Notes: generated by a model from the letters alone, not told the origin. 64,000 nt of DNA from Gaiellasilicea sp963811885 (GCA_963811885.1 CAWETB010000015.1:496001-560000); one strand, 5' to 3'; positions 23,178 through 32,780 are shown, counted from the stretch's first letter. Program-made: numbers and translations.

Positions 23178-23183
23178 TAGGAT
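23178..23183 (+). promoter_or_regulatory. -10-like TAGGAT before the amidotransferase gene
   Basis: TAGGAT lies 10 nt before the ATG at 23194, a possible second, near-leaderless promoter. Confidence 0.4.
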
Positions 23184-23193
23184 TTGTCCAGCC

Positions 23194-23988
23194 ATGTGCG
23201 GAATTGCCGGCTATAGCCTGAGCCCCGAATCGAGCGTCAAGCGGACGCTCGCGGCGCAGGCGCTGCTGGCGGGCATCGCGGAGCGCGGTGCGGACGCCGT
23301 CGGCTATGCCCACCGCGGCTCGAGCAGCGCCGTGACGGTGCACAAGCGCCGCTCCGGCGCCAGCGAGCTGCTGGACGAGGTTCATGTCCCCCCGGCCGCG
23401 ACGCAGCTACTCGTGCACGTACGCGACTACACCAAGGGCCATCCCACGATCGAGGCGAACAACCACCCGATCCGGCACGGCTCCGTCGTCGGGATCCACA
23501 ACGGGATCATCGTCAACGACGAGGAGATCTTCGCCCACTACGGCTTCGAGCGCGCCCATCCCGAGATGACGGTCGACTCCGAGGCGATCTTCGCCCTCGC
23601 CGAGCACGCGCAGGGCAGCCCGGAGGCGCTCGAGGAGCTGCACGGCGCGATGGCGACCGCCTGGCTCGACGAGCGCGTCCCCTCCACCCTCTTTCTCGCC
23701 CGCGCCGTCGGCCGGCCGCTCTGGGTCGGCACCGGCAGCAAGGGGCTCTTCTTCGCGTCGACCCGCAACGCGCTCGAGGTGCTCGAGTCGACGCTGCGGC
23801 TGACGCTGCGCAAGCGCGAGGTCGACGAAGGCATGCTGCTGCGGGTCGAAGACGGCCGCGTCGCCGCCGTCCACCGCTTCCGGCCCGATCGCTCCTACAT
23901 CGAGGAGACGATCCTGCCGTCGGTGCGCGCACCGCACGAGGGCGCGTCCTGCCTCAAGCGGCTCGCCGCGATCGCTCTCGCCGCCTAG
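23194..23988 (+). CDS. stand-alone class II glutamine amidotransferase-domain protein
   Basis: A 264-residue protein beginning MCGIAGYSL, so Cys2 becomes the N-terminal nucleophile once Met is removed, as in PurF, GlmS and AsnB. Family blocks follow: RGADAVGYAHRG, LLVHVRDYTKGHP, NNHPIRHGSVVGIHNGIIVN and TVDSEAIFALAEHA. It would release ammonia from glutamine. There is no synthetase or sugar isomerase domain: after about residue 190 the protein has only FFASTRNALEVLESTLRL and a short tail (LRVEDGRVAAVHRF). The acceptor is unknown; it may work with a separate partner. Its stop shares CTAG with the converging gene at 23985. Confidence 0.8.
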   Translation: MCGIAGYSLSPESSVKRTLAAQALLAGIAERGADAVGYAHRGSSSAVTVHKRRSGASELLDEVHVPPAATQLLVHVRDYTKGHPTIEANNHPIRHGSVVGIHNGIIVNDEEIFAHYGFERAHPEMTVDSEAIFALAEHAQGSPEALEELHGAMATAWLDERVPSTLFLARAVGRPLWVGTGSKGLFFASTRNALEVLESTLRLTLRKREVDEGMLLRVEDGRVAAVHRFRPDRSYIEETILPSVRAPHEGASCLKRLAAIALAA

Positions 23989-24671
23989 CCGGCGCCGAGC
24001 GACCCGTCGGGCGCGACCTCGACGCCCTCCTCGCGCAACCGCTCGCGCACGAGGAACTGGAATGCGGCCCAGGCGGGCTGGACGTCGATCATCCGGTAGA
24101 CCTGCCACTCGGTCAGCAGCGACTCGTCGGCACGCCGGGCGGCGGCCCAGTCGGCCATCTTCGGCAGCCGGCCGAGCGTCCGCGCGAGCGTGGCGCCCTG
24201 CTCGACCGCCCGCTCCAGCCGCTCCTCCCCCACCGGCACGTCGAATCCCGCCTCCCGGAGCGCCTGCGCCAGCGAGCCGAACGTGTGCCAGAGGAGCGAC
24301 TTCGAGGGGATCGCGCCCTTGCGCGCGTCGATGTCGCGCGCCGTCGGCGTGCGCCCGAGCTCCTCGCCCAGCGCCCGCAGCCTCCCGAGCAGCTCCTCGC
24401 GGGTGGCAAACCGTCGCGGCACGAGTCCCGCCTGCCGTTTCGCCGCGTTCCAGCTGCCGAAGTGCTCGATCACGGTCTGCGGGTGCACCGTCGTCTGCGC
24501 GTCGGCGGCGAACTCGCGCATGGTCGGCGAGCGACCGAGCCGCTCGGCGCTGTCCTTCAGCTGCGCCAGGATCTCCTCGTCGGTGTACCGCTTCCGGATC
24601 CCCGCCTGGAATGCCGCGAGCGCCTCCGGATCGATGCCTGCCACCGCGGGGTGGCGGCGGGATCGTCCCAT
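23985..24671 (-). CDS. protein with three homing-endonuclease-associated repeats
   Basis: A 228-residue protein (MGRSRRHPAVAGIDPEALA). About three 50-residue repeats are visible: residues ~28-80 (YTDEEILAQLKDSAERLGRS ... FGSWNAAKRQAGL), ~84-135 (ATREELLGRLRALGEELGRT ... FGSLAQALREAGF) and a weaker one to about 200 (EQGATLARTLGRLP ... QPAWAAFQFLV). The repeat (E(E/L)LL..L....E.LGR.PT...FGS...A...AG) is the DNA-binding module next to HNH homing endonucleases. No nuclease motif is present, so it is read as a DNA-binding protein. The ATG has a -10 hexamer 6 nt upstream. Confidence 0.75.
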   Translation of the reverse strand: MGRSRRHPAVAGIDPEALAAFQAGIRKRYTDEEILAQLKDSAERLGRSPTMREFAADAQTTVHPQTVIEHFGSWNAAKRQAGLVPRRFATREELLGRLRALGEELGRTPTARDIDARKGAIPSKSLLWHTFGSLAQALREAGFDVPVGEERLERAVEQGATLARTLGRLPKMADWAAARRADESLLTEWQVYRMIDVQPAWAAFQFLVRERLREEGVEVAPDGSLGAG

Positions 24672-24677
24672 GCAAAC

Positions 24678-24683
24678 AGTGTA
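24678..24683 (-). promoter_or_regulatory. -10 element TACACT for the repeat-protein gene
   Basis: On the minus strand TACACT is followed by 6 nt and the ATG at 24671. Confidence 0.45.
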
Positions 24684-24773
24684 GAGCATCCGCAGCGATT
24701 TGCAATAACGCCCGAACAGGACACGTCCCAGGGACTGTCCCCAGGACATGGCCGAAGCGGCCGCTGACGGGAG

Positions 24774-27501
24774 CTAGATCGCGAGCAGCTTCGGGCGCGC
24801 CGGAGCGTCGTCCTTGAGCGACTCGAGCGGCAGGATCCGCTCGAGCGCGCCGACGCAGCGCGGGCAGAACTGTGTGCCGGCGGCGCCGCGGAGCTCGGCG
24901 AGCGCCTCCTCGAGCGGCCTGGCGGCGCGGTAGATCCGGGTCGTCAGCATCGAGTCGAGCGCGTCGGCGACGTGGATGATGCGGGCGCCGAGCGGGATCT
25001 CCTCGTGCCGGAGCCGGTCGGGGTAGCCGGTGCCGTCGAAGCGCTCGTGGTGATGGCGGATCGCCGGGACGGCGTCGCCGAGGAAGCCGAGACGATCGAT
25101 GATGCGCGCGCCCTCGTCGGCGTGGCGCTGCATCAACGCCCACTCCTCCTCCGTGAGGCTGGCCGGCTTGAGCAGGATCGAGTCCGGGATCGCGAGCTTG
25201 CCGATGTCGTGGAAGAGCGCCGCGTGGCCGAGGAGGTCGAGCTCGACCTGCGAGAGCCCGAGCTCGCGGCCGATCGCCAGCGCGAGCTGCTGCACCCGCC
25301 GCGAATGGCCGGCGGTGTAGGCGTCGCGCGCGTCGACGGTCGCCGAGAGGCTCTCCATCGCCGCGGTCGAGCGCTCCTTGAGCAGCCGGTTCGCCTGCTC
25401 GAGCGAGACGTTCTGGGTATGGATCGTCTCCGCCGCCTGGCGCAGCTTCTGCGCGCTCCTGCGGGTGTGCGAGAGATAGGCCTCCTGCGTCTTGCGCATC
25501 AGCAGCAGCGGCACCGCGAAGACGGCGAGGGCGTACAGCCCGGCCGCGTGGTAGCCGATCGCGATCACGCCGCCGATGAAGCCGTAGACGACGTAGTGCG
25601 GCAGGAGCCAGAGGAAGCGCTCGTGCCAGACGCGCCAGACGTTCTCGCGGCCCTCCATCGCCAGGGCGACCGAGAGCAGGCCGGTGTTGACGGCGAAGTA
25701 GAGCGCGCCGGCCACGAGCCCGGCGGCGACTGTGACGAGCTCGCCGAGCCCGTTGTCGAAGCCCAGCATGAAGATTGCGGACGCCGCCAGCGAGGAGAGC
25801 GTGAGCGTGCCGATGTTGAAGAGCACGCGGTGGATCTGCTGGCGCTGTGCGCTCCACTGGACGACGCAGATGGCCACGGCGATTGCGAGGGCGGCCCTCG
25901 GCCCGAAGAGCGAGGCACCCGCGAGCGCGCCGACGGCGCTGACCGAGATCGAGCCGTCGTCGAGCTCGAGCGCGAGCGCCTCCCCCACGCTGACGAGCGC
26001 GATCACGGCGAGGAGCCCGATCATGTCCGTCGAGGTTCCGTAGATCGCGCCCACGATGCCCGCGGTGATGCCGACCGAGCTGACGAGCCCGACGAGCACG
26101 CCGAGTCGCAGCGAAAGCTGGAGGAACCGCGGGCCGGTGGTCGTGTGCGCCGTGTGCCGCCGCTCCTGCTGCGGCAGCGCGTCGGCAACGCGTGCGAGGG
26201 GCTCCGGGTGTTCGCCTTCCTCGGGCACGGCGACGAGCCGCTGGGTCCGGTCAGCGGGCATCAGGAGCGGCTCCGAGCTGGCGCCGAGGACGCGGTTGCG
26301 GCCCTGGAGCTTCGCCCGGTAGACGGCGAGGTCGGCCTGATGGATGAGCGCGTTCGGATCCTGCGCGTCCTTCGGGTAGCCGGCGACGCCGATCGAGACG
26401 GTGGCGCGGATCGGGTCGCTCGACGTCTCGACGTCGTAGAGCTTGTCTGCGACCGCACGGCGGATCCGCTCGGCGATCTCCATCGCCTGCTCGGGCGGTG
26501 TCTCCGGCAGGAGGATCGAGAACTCCTCGCCGCCGAAGCGGGCAGGAACGTCGTACTGCCGCAGCTCGGCGCGGAAGACCTCGGCGATGCCCTTCAGGAC
26601 GGCGTCGCCGGCGAGATGGCCGTAGGTGTTGTTGATCTCGCGGAGCAGATCGAGGTCGGCCATGATCAGCGAGAGCGGCCGCTCGAAGCGCTGTGCGCGC
26701 CCGAGCTCCTCCGAGAGCGCAGACGCGAAGTAGCGCGCGTTGAACAGGCCCGTCTTCGGATCGACGCGAGCCTCCGCCTGCAGCTGCGGCACCGAGAGCG
26801 CCCGGTGGATCAGCAACAGCGGCGCGATCGCGAACGGGACGAGCCAGGGGTTGCCCGTCCAGAACGCCGCGAGGATGACGCCCAGGGCGGCGAAGACGAA
26901 CTCGGTCGAGAGCGTCTGGTACGAGAAGAGCTGTCGCATCGGATGGCCGTGGACCAGGCGGATCATGGGCGCGATCAGCGCCGAGTTGAGCACGACGAGG
27001 ACGACGGCGGCGGCGGTGCCCGCGAGCGCGAAGCGGATGTCGTCGGAGGCGATCAGGCTCGTCCGCACCGGAGATGACGTGTGCCGCCCCCCACGCCGAC
27101 ATCGTCGCGATCGTGAAGACGAAGATGTTGGTGGACTGCACGTACCACGTCCCGCGGCTGCGCAGCCACTCGGGAATGTGCTGGATCAGCGGAATCAGGG
27201 CGAGCAGCGCCGGCTGTACGAGCAGTGCCGCCGCGATCAGGAAGACGCCGGTCGTGTGGTAGCTCTTGTTGCCGGGCGTCCGCACGACGAAGAACTGCGC
27301 CACCGCAACACTGACGGCGAGAACGACGAACTCGAGCCAATCGCCCGTGTTCCGGTCGAGCTCGGTGAGGAACGGCACCGTGACGGCGAGCGCGGCGGCG
27401 CCGACGAACAGGAAGTAGGCGAGCGCCTTCGGCGGCAGCTTCGCGCTGCGCTCGACACTGCTTACGCGCTCGACCGCATCTTCGAGTGGAACCGCGCTCA
27501 C
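24774..27501 (-). CDS. membrane GGDEF and HD-GYP cyclic-di-GMP protein (one frameshift)
   Basis: About 909 codons after repairing a one-base frameshift near 27060 (HVISGA to TSLIASDDIR). Order: N-terminal membrane domain of several helices (ALAYFLFVGAAALAVTVPFL to LVVLNSALIAPM), GGDEF domain with an intact active site (DPKTGLFNARYFASAL, RFGGEEFSILLPE), a second membrane domain (LGVLVGLVSSVGITAGIVGA to GVIAIGYHAAGLYALAVFAV), a coiled linker, and a C-terminal HD-GYP domain (AGHSRRVQQLALAIG, LFHDIGKLAIPD, HHHERFDGTGYP). It can in principle both make and break cyclic-di-GMP. The GTG at 27501 is a tentative start; the frame is open to 27636. Confidence 0.8.
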
Positions 27502-27664
27502 TCTGCTCGCCCTATGCCCTTCATGCCGCGTGTCTCCTTCGATGCCGCAGAGAATCGAAAGCAGCTCATCCGACCGGATCGGCCGGTTCGGAGGGTATGC
27601 CGCAGATGGGGAAGGGGCATCCCCCGTTCGAGGCACGACCCGGAGTTCCCCCGAAAGGGTGAGA

Positions 27665-27690
27665 GCGGGCCGGCCTCGCGGCCGGCCCGC
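27665..27690 (-). terminator. strong hairpin downstream of the protease gene
   Basis: A perfect 11-bp GC stem (GCGGGCCGGCC, loop TCGC, right arm 27680-27690), extendable by TGAGA/TCTCA flanks. It lies 80 bp after the protease stop and before the GGDEF gene. No T-run follows. Confidence 0.6.
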
Positions 27691-27770
27691 TGTCTCACAG
27701 CGCTACGGGAGGGGAAGTGCCGGGGCTGAGACGACGGGCGGCTGCGCCGCCGTGTCCGCCGCTGTGGTCG

Positions 27771-29804
27771 TCACCGCGGTCCGTGGTCGTCCGCCGTGGC
27801 ATTCGCCACCGTCGGGAGCTCCGGAACGCCGGGGCCAGGCAGAGGAGCCAGGTCCGGATCCAGGGCCGCCGCAGCTTCCTGAGCCGGCGTCAGCGGTACA
27901 CCACTGCCATCCGCCGTGCCCTGGTCACCGGCTGCGTCCTCCCAGGAGACGTCGCTCCAGGAGACGTCGCTCCAGGAGACGTCGCTCCAGGAGACATCGC
28001 TCCACGAGACCGCATCCCAGGAGACGTCGCTCCAGGAGACATCGCTCCACGAGACCGCGTCCCAGGAGACGTTCGCCTTGATCACGTCCGACCAGCTGAC
28101 CGCGTCGAAGACCGTCTGGCCCGTCGACGGGTCGACCTTGAGGAACTGGTCGAGCGCCTGGTTCGGGTTGGACGACGTCGTCGCGTTGTACACGGCGCGA
28201 ACCGCGTTGACCTGGCCGACGCCGCACGAGCGGTTCTCGGCCATCGGGACCGGCCGAGCCCGCCGCATGATCGCGCCCTTGACCTGATCGGGCGTCATGT
28301 CCGGGTTCCGGGCGAGGATCTGAGCCGCGATTCCCGAGATCACCGGCGCCGAGAACGACGTTCCGGAGAGCTCGATGTAGCCGGGGCTCTGCATCTTGCT
28401 CGCCTTCTCCACGGCGAGCGAGGAGCCCATCGGGACCGGACCGACCATCAGCCGGCCTGGAGCGCAGATCTCGGGCTTCCAGAAGCCGTCCTGCGTCCGG
28501 CCGTAGGCCGACCACGGAGCGCGATCGTCGTCGCCGACGCGAGCCGTGCCGCCGATGTCGACCGCTCCGACCGTGACCACGAACGGGTTGTTGCCGGGAG
28601 CGAAGAGCACGCCGCTCGGGGCACCGTCCTTGCCGTAGTTGCCGGCCGCCGCGATCACCGTCGACGCCGGCATGCCACAGCTTCGAGACCGCCTGGTTCA
28701 GCGGATCCTGGTAGAAGCGGGCCTTGCCGCCGCCGTGCAGCGAGTAGTTCGCGACCTTGATGTCGTACTGCGTCGTGGTTCTTGAAGATCCACTCCGTCG
28801 CCGCGATCACGTCACTCGTCAGGCCGGAGCCGGAGTCGTCCATGACGTCGAGCGAGACGAGCGGGGCGTTCGGGCGCGACGCCCGCGTAACCCGCTGCCG
28901 AGCCCGCCGCGATGCCGGCCACGAAGCTGCCGTGGCCGCGACCGTCGCGGGCGCCGTTTGTCTTGCCCGAGCGTGACGAAGACCTTGACTGCTCGATCTT
29001 GCGTCCCTTGGAAGTCGGGCAGGGTCTCGTCGATGCCCGAGTCGACGATCGCGATCGCCGGCATCTTCGACGGCGTCGCGTACCAGAGCAGCTGACGCCC
29101 GACTCGTACGCCCACAGCTGCGTCGACGTGTACTGGAGCTGGCCGAAAGCGACGTCGGGCTGAGGTCGAGCAGCTGCACCGGCACGTCCTCGGTGATGAT
29201 GAGACCCGGGACGCGGGCGAGCCTCGCCAGCCGGCGACCCGACATCTCGATCGTGACACCGTTGATGAAGTCGAACTTCTCGCCGAGCTCACCGCGAGCC
29301 GACTTGCGCAGCAGCTTGGCTGCCTCGCGCTCCGCCCGGTACCGCTCACGCTCGGCCTTCCACCGTGCCTTCGACCGCGCTCAGCTTGGACTTCGAGGCC
29401 TGCTCGTTCGCAGCCTTCTCAGCCTGATCGGCCAGCTTCTCGTCGTTCTCGAGCTGCTGGTCGTCCTGGCTCTCGACGGTCTTGAACGCCGATTCGGCCG
29501 CCTTCGCGCTGACTGCGCTCTGGACGATGATCTGGAACCTGTCGCTCGGATTGGCCTGCGCACGCTCGAGCAGACCCGGCTCCACGGACGTTGCCGGGAG
29601 CGAAGCAGCGACGGCCGGCGCAGTATGGCCGGTGACGGAGCCCGCACCCAGGGACAGCATGAGGACCGCGAACATCGTGACGATCGCGCCTCGCCCACCC
29701 TTGCCCCAGAGGGCGTTCGAGCGGTGCTCGCCGCCGCGGTTTCCGGAACCCCAGAGCGCACTCTTACGTACGTCTCCCGGGTTGCCGCCTGTCTTTCTTC
29801 CCAT
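27771..29804 (-). pseudogene. secreted subtilisin-like (S8) serine protease with VSWSD repeat tail, many frameshifts
   Basis: The start (ATG 29804) has a strong ribosome binding site (AAGGGAGA). The N-terminus contains two ALWG motifs (SALWGSGNRGG, NALWGKGGRG), then a hydrophobic segment (AIVTMFAVLMLSLGAG) and a propeptide-like helical region. At least seven one-base shifts between about 29350 and 28670 break the frame, but all catalytic parts are readable: PAIAIVDSGIDETLPDF (Asp), GRGHGSFVAGIAAGS (His), TVIAAAGNYGKDG (oxyanion Asn) and IELSGTSFSAPVISGIAAQ (Ser). The last 110 residues hold nine VSW(S/D/E)(D/A) units and an acidic tail. Dense indels with an intact triad indicate sequence error rather than decay. 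Confidence 0.75.
27936..28070 (-). repeat. nine tandem 15-bp repeats encoding VSWSD units
   Basis: Nine contiguous 15-bp units, in the protease frame, encode VSWSD with VSWDA and VSWED variants; GTC TCC TGG is constant. A tenth, detached unit (AVSWSDV) lies about 30 bp further upstream in the gene. Confidence 0.9.
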
Positions 29805-29949
29805 CGTTCTCCCTTGTCCGCGCCAGGCGCGGGCCGCATGAAATCGCTCAGCCGGGCATGAAGCCGCCGCGCCAGCTGGTGGAACCGCGCAAAACGTATG
29901 CGCGCAAATGGGGCGATTCCTCCCCCTTTCGGGGCACGGCCGCGGAAGT

Positions 29950-29965
29950 TCCCTCGATCGAGGGA
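29950..29965. promoter_or_regulatory. 16-bp palindrome between divergent protease and murT genes
   Basis: TCCCTCGATCGAGGGA is a perfect palindrome in the 212-bp gap between divergent genes; it could be an operator. The protease-side leader (about 150 nt) also contains GCCCCGAAAGGGGG and other potential stems. Confidence 0.35.
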
Positions 29966-30001
29966 TTCGCATCCGGCGGCTCGACGGCCCGGGCCGACGG
30001 G

Positions 30002-30007
30002 TAGGCT
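30002..30007 (+). promoter_or_regulatory. -10 element TAGGCT for murT
   Basis: TAGGCT lies 9 nt before the ATG at 30017. Confidence 0.45.
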
Positions 30008-30016
30008 CGCCACCTG

Positions 30017-31384
30017 ATGAGCGCCCGCCTCGCCGTCGAATCGCTGGCCGCGCGCGCGGCCTCGAAGCTGTCCCGCATCGCCGGCGCAGGCGGCGGCACG
30101 ACCCTGCCGGGCAAGCTGCTGTGGAAGCTCGATCCGGGGGCGATCGACGCGCTCGCGGCACGCCTGCGCGACGGCGCCGCTGTCATCTCCGCGACGAACG
30201 GCAAGACCACGACGACGGCGATGGCTGCCGAGATCCTCGAGCCGGGTCGCCGCCTCGCCTGGAACCGCTCCGGGGCCAACCTGGTCTCCGGGGTCGCCTC
30301 CACCCTCCTCGCCGAGCGTGACGCCGAGCTCGGCCTGCTCGAGGTCGACGAGGGAGCGCTGCCGGAGGTCGTCCGCCGCGTCCGGCCGAGGGCGGTGCTG
30401 CTCGGCAACCTCTTCCGCGATCAGCTCGATCGCTACGGCGAACTGGAGCACATCGCCGAGCGCTGGCGTGCAGCGACGGCCGCGCTTGCCGGCGGAGACC
30501 GTGCTCGTCGTCAACGGGGACGATCCACAGGTCGGAGACCTGGCGCGCGAGCGCTCGAACGCGATCGCCTACGGGATCGACGACCCGCGACACGCCCGTC
30601 CCGCTCTTCAGCACGCCGCCGACTCGCGCTACTGCGTCCGTTGCGGGCAGCCGTACGAGTTCGCTGCCGCGTACGTCGGGCACCTGGGCGACTACCGCTG
30701 CCCCGCCTGCGGCCACGCGCGGCCGGAGCTACAGGTGCGTGCGACCGAGATCGAGCTCGACGGTCTGCACGCCGCCTCGTTCCTGCTCGAGACGCCAGCC
30801 GGGTCGACGCGGCTCCGGCTGCCGCTCCCTGGCCTCTACAACGTCTACAACGCCCTCGGAGCCGCCGCGCTCGCGCAGGCGCTCGGCGCGTCGCTCGAGG
30901 AGATCCGGGACGGGCTGGAGCGCTTCGGCGCCGCCTTCGGGCGCTTCGAGCGAATCCCGGCGGGCGACAAGACGGTGCTCGTGCTGCTGATCAAGAACCC
31001 CGCCGGAGCGAACGAGGTCGTGCACACCTTGCTGGAGGGCGGCGCGCCCTCACTCCTGGTCGTCGCGTTGAACGACGCGATCGCGGACGGGAAGGACGTG
31101 TCGTGGATCTGGGACGTCGACTTCGAGCCGTTGCTCGGCCGCACCGAGCGGCTGATCGCCTCCGGTGACCGGGCGGCGGAGCTCGGCGTCCGCTGCGTCT
31201 ACGGCGGCCTGCCGGAGGACGCGCTCGACGTCGAGCCTCGCTGGAGCGCGCGCTGGATCGTGGGCTCGAGCTGACGCCGCCCGCCGGCGAGCTCGTCGTC
31301 CTCCCCACCTACACGGCGATGCTGGAGCTGCAGCGGATCGTGGCCGAGCGCGGCTGGTCGAAGCCGTACTGGGAGCGCACATGA
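30017..31384 (+). CDS. murT: lipid II isoglutaminyl synthase subunit MurT (two frameshifts)
   Basis: About 455 residues after repairing shifts near 30484 (AALP to AETVLVVNGDD) and 31232 (DVEP to SLERALDRGLEL). It is a Mur-ligase homologue: ATP loop VISATNGKTTTTAMAAEIL, LLEVDEGALPEVV and LGNLFRDQLDRYGELE. A Cys4 zinc ribbon (YCVRCGQPYEF, YRCPACGHARPEL) and the C-terminal block ELVVLPTYTAMLELQRI are specific to MurT. With GatD it amidates D-Glu of lipid II to D-iGln at the membrane surface. The stop overlaps the gatD start (ATGA). An essential gene with two indels argues for sequence error. Confidence 0.88.
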
Positions 31385-32133
31385 AGATCCGGGTCGGCCA
31401 CCTCTATCCCGAGTACCTCAACATCTACGCCGATCGCGGCAACATCGCGGTGCTCGCCCGGCGGGCCGCGCTGCGCGGCCACGAGCTCGAAGTGACGGGA
31501 ATCTCCGTCGGCGACGCGGTCCGTCCCGATGAGCTGGACCTGCTCTACATCGGCGGCGGCCAGGATCGCGAGCAGCTCCTGATCTCCCCTGACCTCGTCG
31601 CCAAGGGTCCTGCGATCGAGAGGGCCGTCGCGGACGGTGCAGCGCTGCTTGCAGTCTGCGGCGGCTATCAGCTCCTCGGCCGCGGCTACCTGGGGCGCCA
31701 CGGCGACTCGATGCCGGGCATCGGCCTCTTCCCGCACGAGACCTACGCCGGCGAGAAGCGGATGATCGGCGACGTCCTGCTCGAGGCCGAGCTCGTCCCG
31801 GGGGAGCGGCGGACGATCGCCGGCTTCGAGAACCACGCCGGCCGGACGCGGCTCGATCCCGGCGCGGAGCCGCTCGGGCGCGTCGTCGCCGGCTTCGGGA
31901 ACGACGGCGAGTCGGGCTACGAGGGCGCCCGCGTCGGCCGCGCGATCGGCACGTATCTGCACGGGCCGCTGCTGCCGCGCAACCCGTGGCTCGCAGACTG
32001 GCTGCTCTCCCAGGCGCTGGCGCACGCGACCGGCGGCGAGCCGCCCGCGCTCGAGCCGCTGCCGGACCGGCTGGAGGCCGAGGCGCACGCCGTGTCAGCG
32101 CAGCGCGCGAGAGACCGCGGCGGCCGTTTCTGA
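31381..32133 (+). CDS. gatD: lipid II isoglutaminyl synthase glutaminase subunit GatD
   Basis: A 250-residue class I (CobB/CobQ-like) glutamine amidotransferase. KIRVGHLYPEYLNIYADRGN opens the family; the nucleophile is Cys93 in AVCGGYQLLG and the catalytic His is His194 in GTYLHGPLLPRNP. GGGQDREQ and FENHAGRTRL are further GatD blocks. It supplies ammonia to MurT for D-iGln formation in peptidoglycan precursors. It starts within the murT stop (ATGA), so expression is coupled. It is followed by a hairpin at 32140. Confidence 0.9.
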   Translation: MKIRVGHLYPEYLNIYADRGNIAVLARRAALRGHELEVTGISVGDAVRPDELDLLYIGGGQDREQLLISPDLVAKGPAIERAVADGAALLAVCGGYQLLGRGYLGRHGDSMPGIGLFPHETYAGEKRMIGDVLLEAELVPGERRTIAGFENHAGRTRLDPGAEPLGRVVAGFGNDGESGYEGARVGRAIGTYLHGPLLPRNPWLADWLLSQALAHATGGEPPALEPLPDRLEAEAHAVSAQRARDRGGRF

Positions 32134-32139
32134 CGCCCT

Positions 32140-32167
32140 CGAACGGCTAGGAACATCTATCCGTTCG
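32140..32167 (+). terminator. hairpin after gatD
   Basis: CGAACGG, a 14-nt loop and CCGTTCG, 7 nt after the gatD stop. It may end the murT-gatD transcript. Confidence 0.4.
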
Positions 32168-32244
32168 GCCCGTTGCGGCGGGTGTCGGCCGGTGGAACTC
32201 TGCTCTCAGGGTTCGCCACGCGATCGGGAAGGCAGGAGTCACCT

Positions 32245-32780
32245 ATGAAGCACGTCAAGCTGATGTCGCTCGTCGCTGCGATCGCCGCCTCGATCGCCGT
32301 GGGGGTCGCCGCCGGCCCGTCGCAGGCGGGGCCGATCACCAAGCAGAACGGCTCCAAGCCGGCGTTCGATGCATTCACGTCGATCTGCGCTGTTCAGGGA
32401 TACGCGACCTACGGCCTCTGCGGAGGCGACGCGACGGCGTTCTCCCAGGTCAAGGGCAAGATGAATGCCGTCCAGGCCAAGGCAGGGCGCTACAACCTCG
32501 ACTTCTCCTTCACGAACCTGACGCCGGGTGTGGAGTACCGCCTCTGGGCGACGCGCGACGCCGTCCCCTTCAACGGCACGTATCTGGAGGTCGGTCGGGC
32601 GTTCGCGGACGCGTCGGGCAACGCCTCTTACAAGCTTCAGACGACGACCCTGGCGGTCTCGGGTTCGACCTGAACACCGTGCAAGGCGATATCACGATCG
32701 TCACCTCGTGGTGGTCGGGTCAGTACCTCGTCGTCAATCCCGACTCCACGCTCTCCTGGGCAGGGGCGCCCGCGGGCTAG
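32245..32780 (+). CDS. secreted beta-rich protein, one frameshift
   Basis: Ribosome binding site AGGAG lies before the ATG. A signal peptide (KHVKLMSLVAAIAASIAVGV ... AGPSQAG) is followed by a mature domain with two cysteines that could pair (SICAVQGYATYGLCGGD) and beta-strand sequence (YNLDFSFTNLTPGVEYRLWA). Near 32657-32662 the frame shifts by one, and FDLNTVQGDITIVTSWWSGQ continues to GAPAG and a stop at 32778-32780. The restored length is about 178 residues. The family is not recognised; the pattern resembles small secreted domains of actinobacteria. The stop shares CTAG with the converging decarboxylase gene. Confidence 0.65.

Noticed and set aside
23407..25857. Minus-strand open frame of 816 codons across several genes
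   Set aside because: Covers the amidotransferase, the repeat protein and part of the GGDEF gene in wrong frames; no motif of its own.
27936..28070. Possible CRISPR-like array
   Set aside because: The nine 15-bp units are contiguous with no spacers and encode an in-frame VSWSD peptide repeat of the protease.
29805..29940. Cyclic-di-AMP or cyclic-di-GMP riboswitch in the protease leader
   Set aside because: A few short strings resemble pieces of these classes, but the conserved cores could not be laid out; only a generic structured leader is claimed.
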